From: Lysinibacillus sp. FSL W8-0992
Lineage (GTDB): Bacteria; Bacillota; Bacilli; Bacillales_A; Planococcaceae
NCBI RefSeq assembly: GCF_038008685.1
Contig: NZ_JBBOZQ010000001.1
Span: 3,782,001-3,846,000, forward strand
Length of the DNA: 64,000 bases
Reading direction: 5' to 3'
Part shown: piece by piece, positions 25,718 through 34,099 of the stretch
Layout: each line of letters starts with the position of its first letter
Numbering within the stretch: the first letter of the stretch is position 1
Position numbers and translations under genes: made by a program
The notes under the pieces: generated by a model
What the model saw: the letters and a program-made list of their open reading frames with translations, nothing else
What the model was told of the DNA's origin: nothing
The model's database searches: none

Positions 25718-27088
25718 ATGAGTGAATATACGCAAATTTTTAAAGGGACTGCTTTTTCTAGTAAGTCTTCAAAAGAAGTACAAATATTAAAAGATTATCT
25801 TTTTTGCATTAACGCAGACGGCATGATAGAAAAAACTATTGCACCGGAACATCCTGAATATCAAACCTTACTAAATACATACGAAGGGAAAGACAATTTT
25901 CATCAATTAACTGACGGACAGTATTTCTTCCCAGGCTTTGTTGACTTGCATGTACATGCACCCCAATGGGCTCAAGCTGGAACGGCTTTAGACATTCCTC
26001 TAAATGACTGGCTAAACACATATACCTTTCCAATCGAATCTAAGTTCTCTGATTTAGCATTTGCCAAAGAGGTCTATGAAGATTTAGTTAGTACCCTACT
26101 TGCCAATGGCACAACTACATCGTTATACTTTGCAACTGTCCATAAAGAGGCGAGCTTATTGTTAGCTGAAATATGTGCTACAAAAGGACAACGTGGTCTA
26201 GTTGGGAAAGTTGTCATGGATGACCCTGAACAAAACCCAGAATTTTATCGTGATGCAAACACAGATACAGCATTAGCAGACACAGAAGAATTTATTTTAG
26301 CTGTTAAAGAATTAGCAAAAACTACAAAACAAGGTGTATATCCCGTTGTAACGCCTCGCTTTATTCCAAGTTGTACAGATAATGCATTAAAAGGTTTAGG
26401 TGAATTGGCTGCTAAATATGATACACATATTCAATCTCACTGTAGTGAGAGCGATTGGGAGCATGGTTATGTACAGGACCGCTTCAACAAAAATGACGCC
26501 TATGCGTTACATGACTTCGGTTTATTAGGTGATAAGTCTGTTATGGCACATTGCAATTTTTTAAACGATGAAGATGCAGAATTATTTGCTGAAACAGGTA
26601 CAGCGATCGGTCATTGTCCAATCTCAAATGCTTATTTTGCAAACAGTGTCATTCCAATTGCACGTTTCCATTCAAAAGGGGTGGATATTGGTTTAGGATC
26701 AGATATTTCGGGTGGCTTCTCTCCGAGTCTTTTCGATAATGCAAAACAAGCTGTTATGTCATCTAGAATGTTGGAAGATGGTGTTGATACAGCGCTACCT
26801 GCAGACAAACGTGGCGTGCCAGATTCACGCATAACAATCAATGAAGCATTTTATTTAGCAACAGCTGGCGGTGGTGAAAGTTTAAGCCTACCAGTTGGTC
26901 GCTTACAAGAAAACTTTACGTGGGATGTTCAAGTAATCGATACAAAAATAGCATCTGCCAAACTTCCAATCTACGATAAAAATGAAGAATTGATCGATAT
27001 CTTCCAAAAAATCATGTATCTTGTTCGTCCTGAAAATATTCGTGAAGTGTGGGTGCAAGGAACGAAAGTTCATGAAAGAAGCAATTAA
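25718..27088 (+). CDS. guaD: Guanine deaminase
   Basis: The 456-residue amidohydrolase matches guanine deaminase: metal-binding PGFVDLHVHAPQWAQAG, ALDIPLNDWLNTYTFPIE, Zn ligands and substrate residues in HCSESDWEHGY and VMAHCNFLN, and GLGSDISGGFSPS (the catalytic Asp block). It converts guanine to xanthine and ammonia in purine salvage or breakdown. It lies just before a purine-type permease on the same strand, so import and deamination are probably coupled. GAGGTG precedes the ATG. Confidence 0.95.
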   Translation: MSEYTQIFKGTAFSSKSSKEVQILKDYLFCINADGMIEKTIAPEHPEYQTLLNTYEGKDNFHQLTDGQYFFPGFVDLHVHAPQWAQAGTALDIPLNDWLNTYTFPIESKFSDLAFAKEVYEDLVSTLLANGTTTSLYFATVHKEASLLLAEICATKGQRGLVGKVVMDDPEQNPEFYRDANTDTALADTEEFILAVKELAKTTKQGVYPVVTPRFIPSCTDNALKGLGELAAKYDTHIQSHCSESDWEHGYVQDRFNKNDAYALHDFGLLGDKSVMAHCNFLNDEDAELFAETGTAIGHCPISNAYFANSVIPIARFHSKGVDIGLGSDISGGFSPSLFDNAKQAVMSSRMLEDGVDTALPADKRGVPDSRITINEAFYLATAGGGESLSLPVGRLQENFTWDVQVIDTKIASAKLPIYDKNEELIDIFQKIMYLVRPENIREVWVQGTKVHERSN

Positions 27089-27199
27089 TTTAACAAAAAC
27101 AATACTCTCCCCTTTGCTGTAGCAGCAGGTGGAGGTCATGAACAAAGATAAAAATACTAATCATAATATAAAAACTTAAACTTTGAGGTGTACATCTTA

Positions 27200-28552
27200 G
27201 TGGAAACGCAAAAAAACAATCTAGCAAACGATAAAAGTAATACCACGCATTTAACCGTTTTACCCGATGAAAAAGTGCCATTTAGCCAATCAGTTCTTCT
27301 AGGTTTACAGCATGTTATGGCAATGGACGTCTATGTAGTTCCCTTCCTTATTGCGATGTTAATTGGTTTGCAATCAGGTCAATCAAGTGCATTGATACAA
27401 TCGACTTTTATTGCAGCAGGGATTGCGACAATTGTTCAAACTCATTTTTGTATGAAGCTACCGATCGCACAAGGGCCGTCTTATGTACCACTAGGTGCGA
27501 TTGTAGGTATTTATGCCGCTAGTGGCAGTGGCGAACTTGGTTGGAGCTCTGTGTTAGGAGCAAGCTTAATTGGTGCAATTTTTGTCATTATTTTAGGCTA
27601 TACAGGTATTTTCAATAAAATTGTTAAAACTTTTATTCCTCCAATTGTAGGAGGTACAATTATTTTCGTTGTTGGATTATCGCTAATGCCAGTTGGTTTA
27701 AGTAGTAATATTTTTGAAGGTGCTGGTGCTACGATTAACCAAAATATTTATTTAGCTCTTATTTCAGCTATCGTATTAATTGTTTGTGTAATGCTAGGCT
27801 CTGTGTTCCGTCAAAAAGGTCGTGCATTTCGTATCGCATCTGTCATTATAGCGTTACTTATAGGTTGTATCGCTGCTAATATAATGGGTGTATTAGATTT
27901 ATCAGCAGTTGGAAAGGCAAAGTGGTTTAGCTTACCACAAATTCCTTTCGCAGATTTTGGCTTTACATTTAACTTTTCAGCTATTTTGACAATGATCATT
28001 ATTTATATTGTATTAATGGCTGAAACAACAGGTACATGGTTTGCGGTTAGTAATGTCATTGAAAAACCATTGACAGATAAACAAATAAATCGTGGGGTAA
28101 TCGGAGAAGGTATCGGCTGTTTCATCGCCTCATTATTAGGTTCGACACCAGTAACAGGCTATTCAACGAATGCAGGTGTTATTTCCATTACAGGTATTGC
28201 AAGTCGTCGTGTCTTTATTGCTGCAGGTGCTTGGTTTATTTTGTTCGGTTTTTCTGGTAAATTAGCGGCATTAATTTCTGCTATTCCATCGGCAGTTATC
28301 GGTGGTGTCTTCGTTATCGTTTGTGGCATCATTGCGATTAGTGGGTTACAAGTAATGAAAAATGAACGCATTGGCGAAAAAGAAATGTACGTCATCGCTG
28401 TACCAGTCATTTTAACATTAGCGTTAACATTACTACCGAAAGATTTCTTATATTCTTTACCAACAACGGTTCAATATTTATTTGGCTCACCAGTAGCAAC
28501 CGCTGCTCTAGCTGCCATTCTTTTAAATAAAATATTACCGAACGTTAAATAG
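27200..28552 (+). CDS. NCS2 family purine/xanthine-uracil permease
   Basis: The 450-residue transporter has about 14 hydrophobic segments and NCS2 features: GLQHVMAMDVYVVPFL, QGPSYVPLGAIVG (the QxP motif of helix 3) and NAGVISITGIASR (the family signature NxGxxxxT(G)). Members move uric acid, xanthine, uracil or related bases. Position behind guaD favours a purine. The start is a GTG at 27200 with GAGGTG 9 bases upstream; an upstream GTG at 27188 lies inside that site. Confidence 0.93.
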   Translation: METQKNNLANDKSNTTHLTVLPDEKVPFSQSVLLGLQHVMAMDVYVVPFLIAMLIGLQSGQSSALIQSTFIAAGIATIVQTHFCMKLPIAQGPSYVPLGAIVGIYAASGSGELGWSSVLGASLIGAIFVIILGYTGIFNKIVKTFIPPIVGGTIIFVVGLSLMPVGLSSNIFEGAGATINQNIYLALISAIVLIVCVMLGSVFRQKGRAFRIASVIIALLIGCIAANIMGVLDLSAVGKAKWFSLPQIPFADFGFTFNFSAILTMIIIYIVLMAETTGTWFAVSNVIEKPLTDKQINRGVIGEGIGCFIASLLGSTPVTGYSTNAGVISITGIASRRVFIAAGAWFILFGFSGKLAALISAIPSAVIGGVFVIVCGIIAISGLQVMKNERIGEKEMYVIAVPVILTLALTLLPKDFLYSLPTTVQYLFGSPVATAALAAILLNKILPNVK

Positions 28553-28565
28553 ATTACTAAAGTAT

Positions 28566-28612
28566 GAGACTGTAGATAAACTTACAATGTGAGTTTGCCT
28601 ACAGTCTCTTTT
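28566..28612 (+). terminator. Terminator after the permease
   Basis: GAGACTGTAG (28566-28575) and CTACAGTCTC (28599-28608) with an inner AACTTAC/GTGAGTT stem and TTTTG after it. Confidence 0.85.
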
Positions 28613-28707
28613 GTTTCGTTCAACGTAGTCCATTGAAAATAGTAAAATTCAACAAAACGATGCTATGATGGATTTACTGCATTCATCAGGATTGGTGAAC
28701 AGATGCA

Positions 28708-28857
28708 ATGTATTTCCAAAAGATGTTCATAAACAACCAGAATGCCACGCATGTTGAAATTGAAGAGGAAAAAATAACGATGCCATCTAACGACGGATAT
28801 TATATGAAATCAATGCTTTATGGAACAACGGAAAGGAATTATTTGTATTGTATATGA
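28708..28857 (+). pseudogene. Degenerate short ORF
   Basis: An ORF of 49 codons (VEIEEEKITMPSNDGYYMKS, then MLYGTTER) resembles the N-terminal beta-strands of an alpha/beta-hydrolase-type protein but ends early; the reading frame shifts into another open frame after TTER. No ribosome site is seen. I regard it as a gene remnant. The remaining 28613-28960 holds nothing else I can support. Confidence 0.3.
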
Positions 28858-28960
28858 ATGTAGAATAATTAGGATCATCTAAATTACAAAGCAACCTACC
28901 TTGGACTTCAATTGCTTTAAGTAAGATGTATAGGAAAACTCAAATAATTTCTATAAAAGA

Positions 28961-29012
28961 AGACAAAATACCTTAAGAGTGTCACCCTCTTAAGGTATTT
29001 TGTCTTTTTTTA
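28961..29012. terminator. Bidirectional terminator between the purine locus and the HxlR gene
   Basis: AGACAAAATACCTTAAGAG (28961-28979) and its complement at 28987-29005 form a perfect 19-bp stem with a 7-base loop. T tracts flank both sides, so it serves the minus-strand HxlR gene as well. Confidence 0.9.
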
Positions 29013-29354
29013 TGTTGACTCTTTCGTAGTTTGTTCAAAATCACATAAATCAATCCATTTTTGAATAGACAGGATGACTTCCTGAAACGCTAAGCCGTTC
29101 GGTGTTAACGCATATTCTACTTTTTTTATCGATGAATCAATATATTTTTTCTCGATTAGTCCTGCTTGAACAAGCTCATTTAGACGTTCTGTTAGCAAAC
29201 GATCAGAAATGCCAGGGATAGTGGCATGTATTTCATGATACCTTTTTGGACCAGGCAATAACGTATAGATGATCATGCCCATCCAACGTTTTCCTATAAA
29301 TTCAATTGCCTGATGGTAGCTACTACATATATGTGAACAATTAGATTTAGTCAT
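29010..29354 (-). CDS. HxlR-family transcriptional regulator
   Basis: The 114-residue winged-helix protein has the HxlR pattern: N-terminal CSHICSSYHQAIEFIGKRWM, then YHEIHATIPGISDRLLTERL and LVQAGLIEKKY. Two N-terminal Cys residues may be a redox or thiol sensor, as in related proteins such as YodB, HypR and CatR. The start is the ATG at 29354 with GGGAGG 7 bases upstream; a longer ORF to 29402 has no ribosome site. It is divergent from a nitroreductase gene and probably controls it through the operator at 29422-29471. Confidence 0.92.
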   Translation of the reverse strand: MTKSNCSHICSSYHQAIEFIGKRWMGMIIYTLLPGPKRYHEIHATIPGISDRLLTERLNELVQAGLIEKKYIDSSIKKVEYALTPNGLAFQEVILSIQKWIDLCDFEQTTKEST

Positions 29355-29412
29355 ATAATAACCTCCCATTTTTAAATTCCGTATTTCTATTGTAACACAC
29401 AAAATTTTTTAT

Positions 29413-29471
29413 TTGACGTATAAACTTACTAATGGTAAGATTCTAATTATCAACTTACCATTAGTAAGTTT
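29413..29471 (+). promoter_or_regulatory. Nitroreductase promoter with HxlR operator
   Basis: A perfect 18-bp inverted repeat (29422-29439 and 29454-29471, AAACTTACTAATGGTAAG type) with a 14-bp spacer lies between the divergent genes. A TTGACG -35 (29413-29418) and TAAGAT -10 (29436-29441) with a 17-bp spacer drive the nitroreductase; the left operator arm sits between -35 and -10 and the right arm is downstream of the -10. Confidence 0.85.
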
Positions 29472-29484
29472 TAAGGAGGACATT

Positions 29485-30117
29485 ATGTCAATAACAAATA
29501 ACAAAGCGAATCTATATACAATTATGGAGGATCGAAAATCAGTGCGTGTTTATGATCCTACTTTTAAAATACCTCAAGCAGAGCTTGAAGAAATCATTCA
29601 AGAAGCAACAAGTGCACCGTCATCTAGCAATCTACAAGCATGGAGATTTCTTGTTATTCAAGATGAAGCAGTGAAAACAGAGCTTCGTGCTATTGCCAAT
29701 AACCAAGAACAAGTTGAAACATCATCAGCAGTTATTGCGGTGTTAGGAAATGCCGAAATGTATCAACAAGTTGAACAAATTTATACACAAAATGTCGCAG
29801 AAGGTCATATGGGTGATGCACAGAAGGATTTAATGATTGCGAATACCCTACGCACTTACCCATCTGCCCCATTAGAAGTACGAAAAAATATTGCTACATT
29901 TGATGCAGGTCTTATTTCAATGCAACTTATGCTTATCGCCAAAGAAAAAGGCTATGATACTGTGACAATGGGTGGTTTTGATAAAGTGAAATTTGCTGAA
30001 CGATTTGAATTACCAGAGCATATTTTCCCTGTAGTCCTTATTGCTATCGGTAAAGGTGCTGCACCTGCTTATGGCTCGTCTCGTTTACCGTTAAAAGATA
30101 TTGCTCGTTTTATTTAA
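29485..30117 (+). CDS. Nitroreductase family protein
   Basis: The 210-residue flavoprotein has the nitroreductase hallmarks: MEDRKSVRVYDPTF (FMN-phosphate binding), EEATSAPSSSNLQAWRF and a C-terminal MGGFDKVKF. It probably reduces nitro compounds or quinones with NAD(P)H. The start is the ATG at 29485 with AAGGAGG upstream. It is divergent from the HxlR regulator, as in known quinone- and diamide-responsive pairs such as YodB/YodC. A terminator follows. Confidence 0.92.
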   Translation: MSITNNKANLYTIMEDRKSVRVYDPTFKIPQAELEEIIQEATSAPSSSNLQAWRFLVIQDEAVKTELRAIANNQEQVETSSAVIAVLGNAEMYQQVEQIYTQNVAEGHMGDAQKDLMIANTLRTYPSAPLEVRKNIATFDAGLISMQLMLIAKEKGYDTVTMGGFDKVKFAERFELPEHIFPVVLIAIGKGAAPAYGSSRLPLKDIARFI

Positions 30118-30153
30118 ACAAACGAAGAGGCTGAGACAGAACTAGCTTATATT

Positions 30154-30198
30154 AAGAAAAAGAGAAATCGATGACATCCGATTTCTCTTTTTCTTTGG
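30154..30198 (+). terminator. Terminator after the nitroreductase
   Basis: AAGAAAAAGAGAAATCG (30154-30170) and CGATTTCTCTTTTTCTT (30179-30195) form a perfect 17-bp stem. Confidence 0.88.
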
Positions 30199-30371
30199 TA
30201 TCCTATATCCTTGTAAACGTCCAAGTATCTCCAAAAATTTTCTGGTAGTAATGCAAAACCTATTTCGTTTCAACCTTTGATTCTCCACAAACAGGAAAAT
30301 AGAAACGTAAATTAGCCCTTAAAAAACTTAAAACTGGTTTCTTATTTTATTGAGGCTGATTTCCAGCCTCC

Positions 30372-30743
30372 CTATAATTGAGAACGAAGAAATTCGAATT
30401 TATGCATTGCAGCGCTTCGTCTGACATCCACTTGCTCGTTTAATTTCGCGAGATTATTAAATGTATGAAATTTGCTTGTAGAATTGGCTTTAAACATACC
30501 GTCTGCTGAGTAGTTATATGGATTCGCTGGCTCATTTACACCGTAAAATGGATTATAAGGATTAGCCGTAAGTGAAGAAAGCGAGGCAGCTTTTGTATAA
30601 GTTTCTGATTTTTGCGGGTCGTACTTTTTTACGATTGCCTCCACATCTGACTTTTGTTGTTCAGATAATTGGATTTTTGGATTGGATAATACGGATTGTG
30701 CATATTTAGAAACAGTTGCGCCATGGTTTGATGTAATATACAT
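30372..30743 (-). CDS. Small protein, paralogue 2 of the LytTR locus
   Basis: The 123-residue protein has no signal peptide. Its N-terminal YAQSVLSNPKIQLSEQQKSD matches the corresponding part of the next gene (LAKVVSNPKLNLSAQQKKTF), so the two are paralogues. The rest is Ser/Asn/Tyr-rich. The start is the ATG at 30743; the ATG at 30752 falls in the ribosome site. It follows the first copy by 29 bp and probably shares its transcript. I do not recognise the family. Confidence 0.65.
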   Translation of the reverse strand: MYITSNHGATVSKYAQSVLSNPKIQLSEQQKSDVEAIVKKYDPQKSETYTKAASLSSLTANPYNPFYGVNEPANPYNYSADGMFKANSTSKFHTFNNLAKLNEQVDVRRSAAMHKFEFLRSQL

Positions 30744-30772
30744 AGAATACATTCCTTTCGTAAATAATGAAT

Positions 30773-31207
30773 TTAAAATTTGCTACTAATTTCATTTAAT
30801 TTACTATAAATATTATAGAAGTTAGCATTGTTACTTGACTTATTTTTTGGGTAATAAAAGTTACTTAGATAATTTGATGAATTAAATGTACTCATAGTAA
30901 ACCCATTTGTTAAATTATCTAAAGGGTTAGAGGAAGTTCCTAAAAAACTATTATTGATACCTGACATTAATAAATCACTAAAGCCTGCACTATTCATACT
31001 AGCAGCCCCAATTAATTTCCACATTTGACTGTTTTGCATAGTCAGAGCATCTGTTTTAGCCGCTTCTTTAGTGAAATGTTGCGTCGTCTCATTTAAAACT
31101 TCTTGGAAAGTCTTTTTTTGTTGCGCAGACAAATTTAATTTTGGATTACTTACGACTTTCGCTAAATAACTTTGGATAGGTAAATAACTATTAGTATAGA
31201 TGGACAT
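30773..31207 (-). CDS. Small protein, paralogue 1 of the LytTR locus
   Basis: The 144-residue protein has a conserved N-terminal block YLAKVVSNPKLNLSAQQKKT shared with its downstream paralogue, then a helical middle and an Asn/Ser/Tyr-rich C-terminus (FYYPKNKSSNNANFYN). GAGGTGATTGT precedes the ATG. Upstream is a promoter region with two TCATGACAC direct repeats 21 bp apart, so it is likely controlled by the LytTR regulator at 32641-33348. The family is not recognised. Confidence 0.7.
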   Translation of the reverse strand: MSIYTNSYLPIQSYLAKVVSNPKLNLSAQQKKTFQEVLNETTQHFTKEAAKTDALTMQNSQMWKLIGAASMNSAGFSDLLMSGINNSFLGTSSNPLDNLTNGFTMSTFNSSNYLSNFYYPKNKSSNNANFYNIYSKLNEISSKF

Positions 31208-31264
31208 ACAATCACCTCGTATTAAAATCTTACTTTTTATTTCGACGCAACTAGTCTGAAATGT

Positions 31265-31300
31265 TTAAATGTGTCATGAAAAACGTTTTACGTGTCATGA
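31265..31300 (-). promoter_or_regulatory. LytTR-type direct-repeat operator
   Basis: Two identical 9-mers (GTGTCATGA, 31271-31279 and 31292-31300; minus-strand TCATGACAC) are separated by 12 bp, a 21-bp period. LytTR/AgrA regulators bind 9-bp repeats with exactly this spacing. The right copy overlaps the stop codon of the kinase gene, and a TAAGAT -10 lies downstream before the 30773-31207 gene. Confidence 0.65.
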
Positions 31301-32644
31301 ATGAAAATGTAGCAAAACATGTAGTTCAAACACTTGATGGTCTGTATTGATTTGAATGTCCCCATTATATTTTTTGGCGATATCTTGTATAATTTGAAGA
31401 CCAAGCCCACCCCGATAGTTGTTTTCATTCACAAAAGCGGGTATAGGGTTTTTAATTGTTAAAATATACGTACATTTATGCTGTATCGAATGAATACTAA
31501 TCGAAGCACTAGGGCGATCTTTTGTAGCAGTCAGTGCGTTGTCTAGTGCGTTATGAAGAATAATACACAAATCATATACATCGCAATGTACATAGCTTGG
31601 ATACGTGAACGTAGACTCAATCGCAACAGATTGTGCCTGCGCTTTTTTTATTTTTTCTTGAATTAATAAGTCAACAATCGCATGACCAGTAACAGATTGC
31701 GTCACTTTTGAATCCATCTGCTGTTGCATGCTGTTTAAATAAATACTAGCTTCTGTTAATTGTTTCGTTTCAATAAGCCTCTCTACTGTGGCCGAATGGT
31801 TTTTTACATCATGTTTTAACAGTTGCATGTCTTTGTATAGGGCATCGATACTTTGAAGATGGGCTTGTAGCTGCTGGGATTGATTTACAAGTACTAGCTG
31901 CTTTTGCTGTTGTACACGTTGTAAGTCCAGTTTTTGCACTAAAATAAGCACACCAAACATTGCTGCTATTGTGATGCAATTATGGACTCCCCAATATTTT
32001 AAAAACTGATCAATAACGTCTGGGTCGATTGGGTCGCCTATGACCTGATGATATTTGTTCATCATAAAATAGCTCGACATTCCAATAAGTGGTGGAAGAA
32101 TAAGTAGTAAAATTTCCCGATTTTCAAACATACGTGGATGCATATGTATACATTTTTCGTAAAAATGAATGACACACCATAAACCAATGATGTATAAAGC
32201 AAGTAGCACAAGCATCATCCAAATTGTATAGCTAAAGTACCCTATTGTTACATCGAGCAGGTCGGGAATAATCCATTTTTCTACTAAGTAAAGCGATAGA
32301 TCACTAATTGGGCGGTACAAAATAATGACAATCGTTGGTGCCATCCACCGTATTGAAAAATAAGTAATGACAATGAAGAACTTTAAATAGACAGAGTTAT
32401 TTTTTAGTGGTAGTAATAATAAAAAAGCAGTTAATGATGCAAATAAATAGACGCCAAAATTTGAAATGTCACCAATATACCATTCTAGTACTATAACCGT
32501 GATAAAATAGCCGATTGAAATAATTAGTAAATACGAATGCTGAATAAAAATTCGACAAAAACGGTAGAAAAAATAGGCGGTACAAAATTGCATAGACCAA
32601 TTAAATATATTGTTTACCATTTCAAAGTAACTATAACTAATCAT
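31295..32644 (-). CDS. GHKL sensor histidine kinase (AgrC-like)
   Basis: The 449-residue kinase has about six N-terminal membrane helices (to about residue 245), a coiled linker, an H-box-like LLKHDVKNHSATVERLI, N box NALDNALTATKD and G box YRGGLGLQIIQDIAKKY. This is the class of membrane kinases that sense peptide pheromones or cell-envelope signals. Its start codon overlaps the stop of the response-regulator gene by 4 bases. The signal is not known, and no AgrD-type precursor is adjacent. Confidence 0.92.
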   Translation of the reverse strand: MISYSYFEMVNNIFNWSMQFCTAYFFYRFCRIFIQHSYLLIISIGYFITVIVLEWYIGDISNFGVYLFASLTAFLLLLPLKNNSVYLKFFIVITYFSIRWMAPTIVIILYRPISDLSLYLVEKWIIPDLLDVTIGYFSYTIWMMLVLLALYIIGLWCVIHFYEKCIHMHPRMFENREILLLILPPLIGMSSYFMMNKYHQVIGDPIDPDVIDQFLKYWGVHNCITIAAMFGVLILVQKLDLQRVQQQKQLVLVNQSQQLQAHLQSIDALYKDMQLLKHDVKNHSATVERLIETKQLTEASIYLNSMQQQMDSKVTQSVTGHAIVDLLIQEKIKKAQAQSVAIESTFTYPSYVHCDVYDLCIILHNALDNALTATKDRPSASISIHSIQHKCTYILTIKNPIPAFVNENNYRGGLGLQIIQDIAKKYNGDIQINTDHQVFELHVLLHFHS

Positions 32645-33348
32645 GTATGTATATATCCTTTTTGCTGTATGTAATCTATGTAAATTTGAATAAACTGTGT
32701 ATATTTCTTTTGCGAAAGTGTTAATATAGTTCCATTATCTAGTATAATTTGTTGCTTAGTATAGCTTGTAATATAGTCGAGGTTGACTAAATAAGAGCGA
32801 TTGATTCGGAAAAAGCTGTTACCGAGATTTTCTTCATACTGTTTGAGTCGCCCTATAAATGTGTATGAGCTATTTTCTTTATGCACTGTAAGTTTACGAC
32901 CGAATACTTCAATGTAGTAGATTTCGTGGTAAAAAACTTTATTTAAATCAAAGCCCGATTTAATAACAAGATATGGGGAATCAATAGTCTGACTAGAACG
33001 GTTTTCAAGTGCTGTATGTAATACCTCGTATAATTTTTTCGTGTCAAATGGTTTCAATAAATAATGAAATGCTTGAACATCAAATGCTTGGAAAACATAT
33101 TGTTCAAAGGCAGTTACAAAAATAATTGGGTTTAGCTGCTGGCGAGCTCTTAATTTTTCAGCTACGGTTATACCTTTGATATCAGGCATTTCGATATCTA
33201 AAAATAATACATCAAAAGAACCGACTTGATTTAATAATTCAAGCCCATTTTGGAATTGTTTAATTTGGGCGTTAGGATAACGTAGTTTAATTTTAGATGC
33301 AATCGCATTCGTTATTGCTTTTTCGTCATCGCATATCCAAATATTCAA
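32641..33348 (-). CDS. LytTR-family response regulator
   Basis: The 235-residue regulator has a CheY receiver (phosphoacceptor Asp in FDVLFLDIEMPDIKG, Lys in YLLKPFDTKKLYE) and a C-terminal LytTR DNA-binding domain (YIEVFGRKLTVHKENSSYTF, FFRINRSYLVNLDYITSY). The start is a TTG at 33348 with GAGGTGA upstream; a longer ORF to 33429 has no ribosome site. It is the first gene of the two-gene kinase operon. Confidence 0.93.
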   Translation of the reverse strand: MNIWICDDEKAITNAIASKIKLRYPNAQIKQFQNGLELLNQVGSFDVLFLDIEMPDIKGITVAEKLRARQQLNPIIFVTAFEQYVFQAFDVQAFHYLLKPFDTKKLYEVLHTALENRSSQTIDSPYLVIKSGFDLNKVFYHEIYYIEVFGRKLTVHKENSSYTFIGRLKQYEENLGNSFFRINRSYLVNLDYITSYTKQQIILDNGTILTLSQKKYTQFIQIYIDYIQQKGYIHT

Positions 33349-33460
33349 AGAAATCACCTCTCTTGTTCGAAAGTCTATCATTAATATGTGGAAAGTCAAA
33401 CGGGCCCAGGCTACATCCAAAGAAAGCACCCGCTGAGACGAACGTTAACGTGAACCGCAA

Positions 33461-33500
33461 AAAAGTGTTAGATTGATCGTAGTCAATCTAACACTTTTCT
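33461..33500 (-). terminator. Terminator of the rib-like operon
   Basis: AAAAGTGTTAGATTGA (33461-33476) and its complement at 33483-33498 form a perfect 16-bp stem; the minus-strand read runs into Ts. Confidence 0.88.
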
Positions 33501-33519
33501 TCGTTTGTCCAAGCACATT

Positions 33520-34083
33520 TCAGTCATTGATTATGCTTAAAAACTCATGCCAATGATGCAATCGCGGCAATGCTACAAGCTGATTATACGATTGATTTTT
33601 TAGTATTACTTTCGTTTTAATATCTTTTAGCGTTTCTAACACTGCCGGTTTATCATCAACGTAAACATCTAAATCAAGTTCTTTAATAATAGCAACTTTC
33701 TCCACATCCTGCATACCACAATAGAAATGACCCTCTTCTATAGGGAAACCTTGCGCTTTCATCCATTGTTGCGTTTGTTGACAATATTGTTTTGGACGTG
33801 ACGTAATATAATAAATTTCATGTCCTTGCTGATGTAATGCTTGCAATGTTTCAAGGGCAGCTTCGAAAATTGGACAATCCGTAAAATAGATTTCATCCAA
33901 TGAACTGTTCCACATTGCTGAGCCCTCTGCATCTGTTAATCCAAAGGGCTCATGAATCTCTACTCTTTGCAAAGCTTGAAAGGTTTCGTCTGCTATATTT
34001 TTGCCTAGCTTTTTATTATAAAGCAAAAAGGCATGTGCACGTAAATCGATCAACGTATCATCTATATCAAAGCCAAATTTCAT
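33520..34083 (-). CDS. HAD-family nucleotidase (5'-nucleotidase-like)
   Basis: The 187-residue protein has HAD motifs I (GFDIDDTLIDLRA), II (YYITSRPKQ) and IV (DVYVDDKPAV), in the arrangement of 5'(3')-deoxyribonucleotidase-like phosphatases. It is the last gene of an operon with ribA, ribD and an FAD monooxygenase. RibD's product needs dephosphorylation, so a pathway phosphatase is a reasonable inference from position. GAAAGGAAG precedes the ATG. Confidence 0.85.
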   Translation of the reverse strand: MKFGFDIDDTLIDLRAHAFLLYNKKLGKNIADETFQALQRVEIHEPFGLTDAEGSAMWNSSLDEIYFTDCPIFEAALETLQALHQQGHEIYYITSRPKQYCQQTQQWMKAQGFPIEEGHFYCGMQDVEKVAIIKELDLDVYVDDKPAVLETLKDIKTKVILKNQSYNQLVALPRLHHWHEFLSIIND

Positions 34084-34099
34084 CTATATTTTCTTCCTT

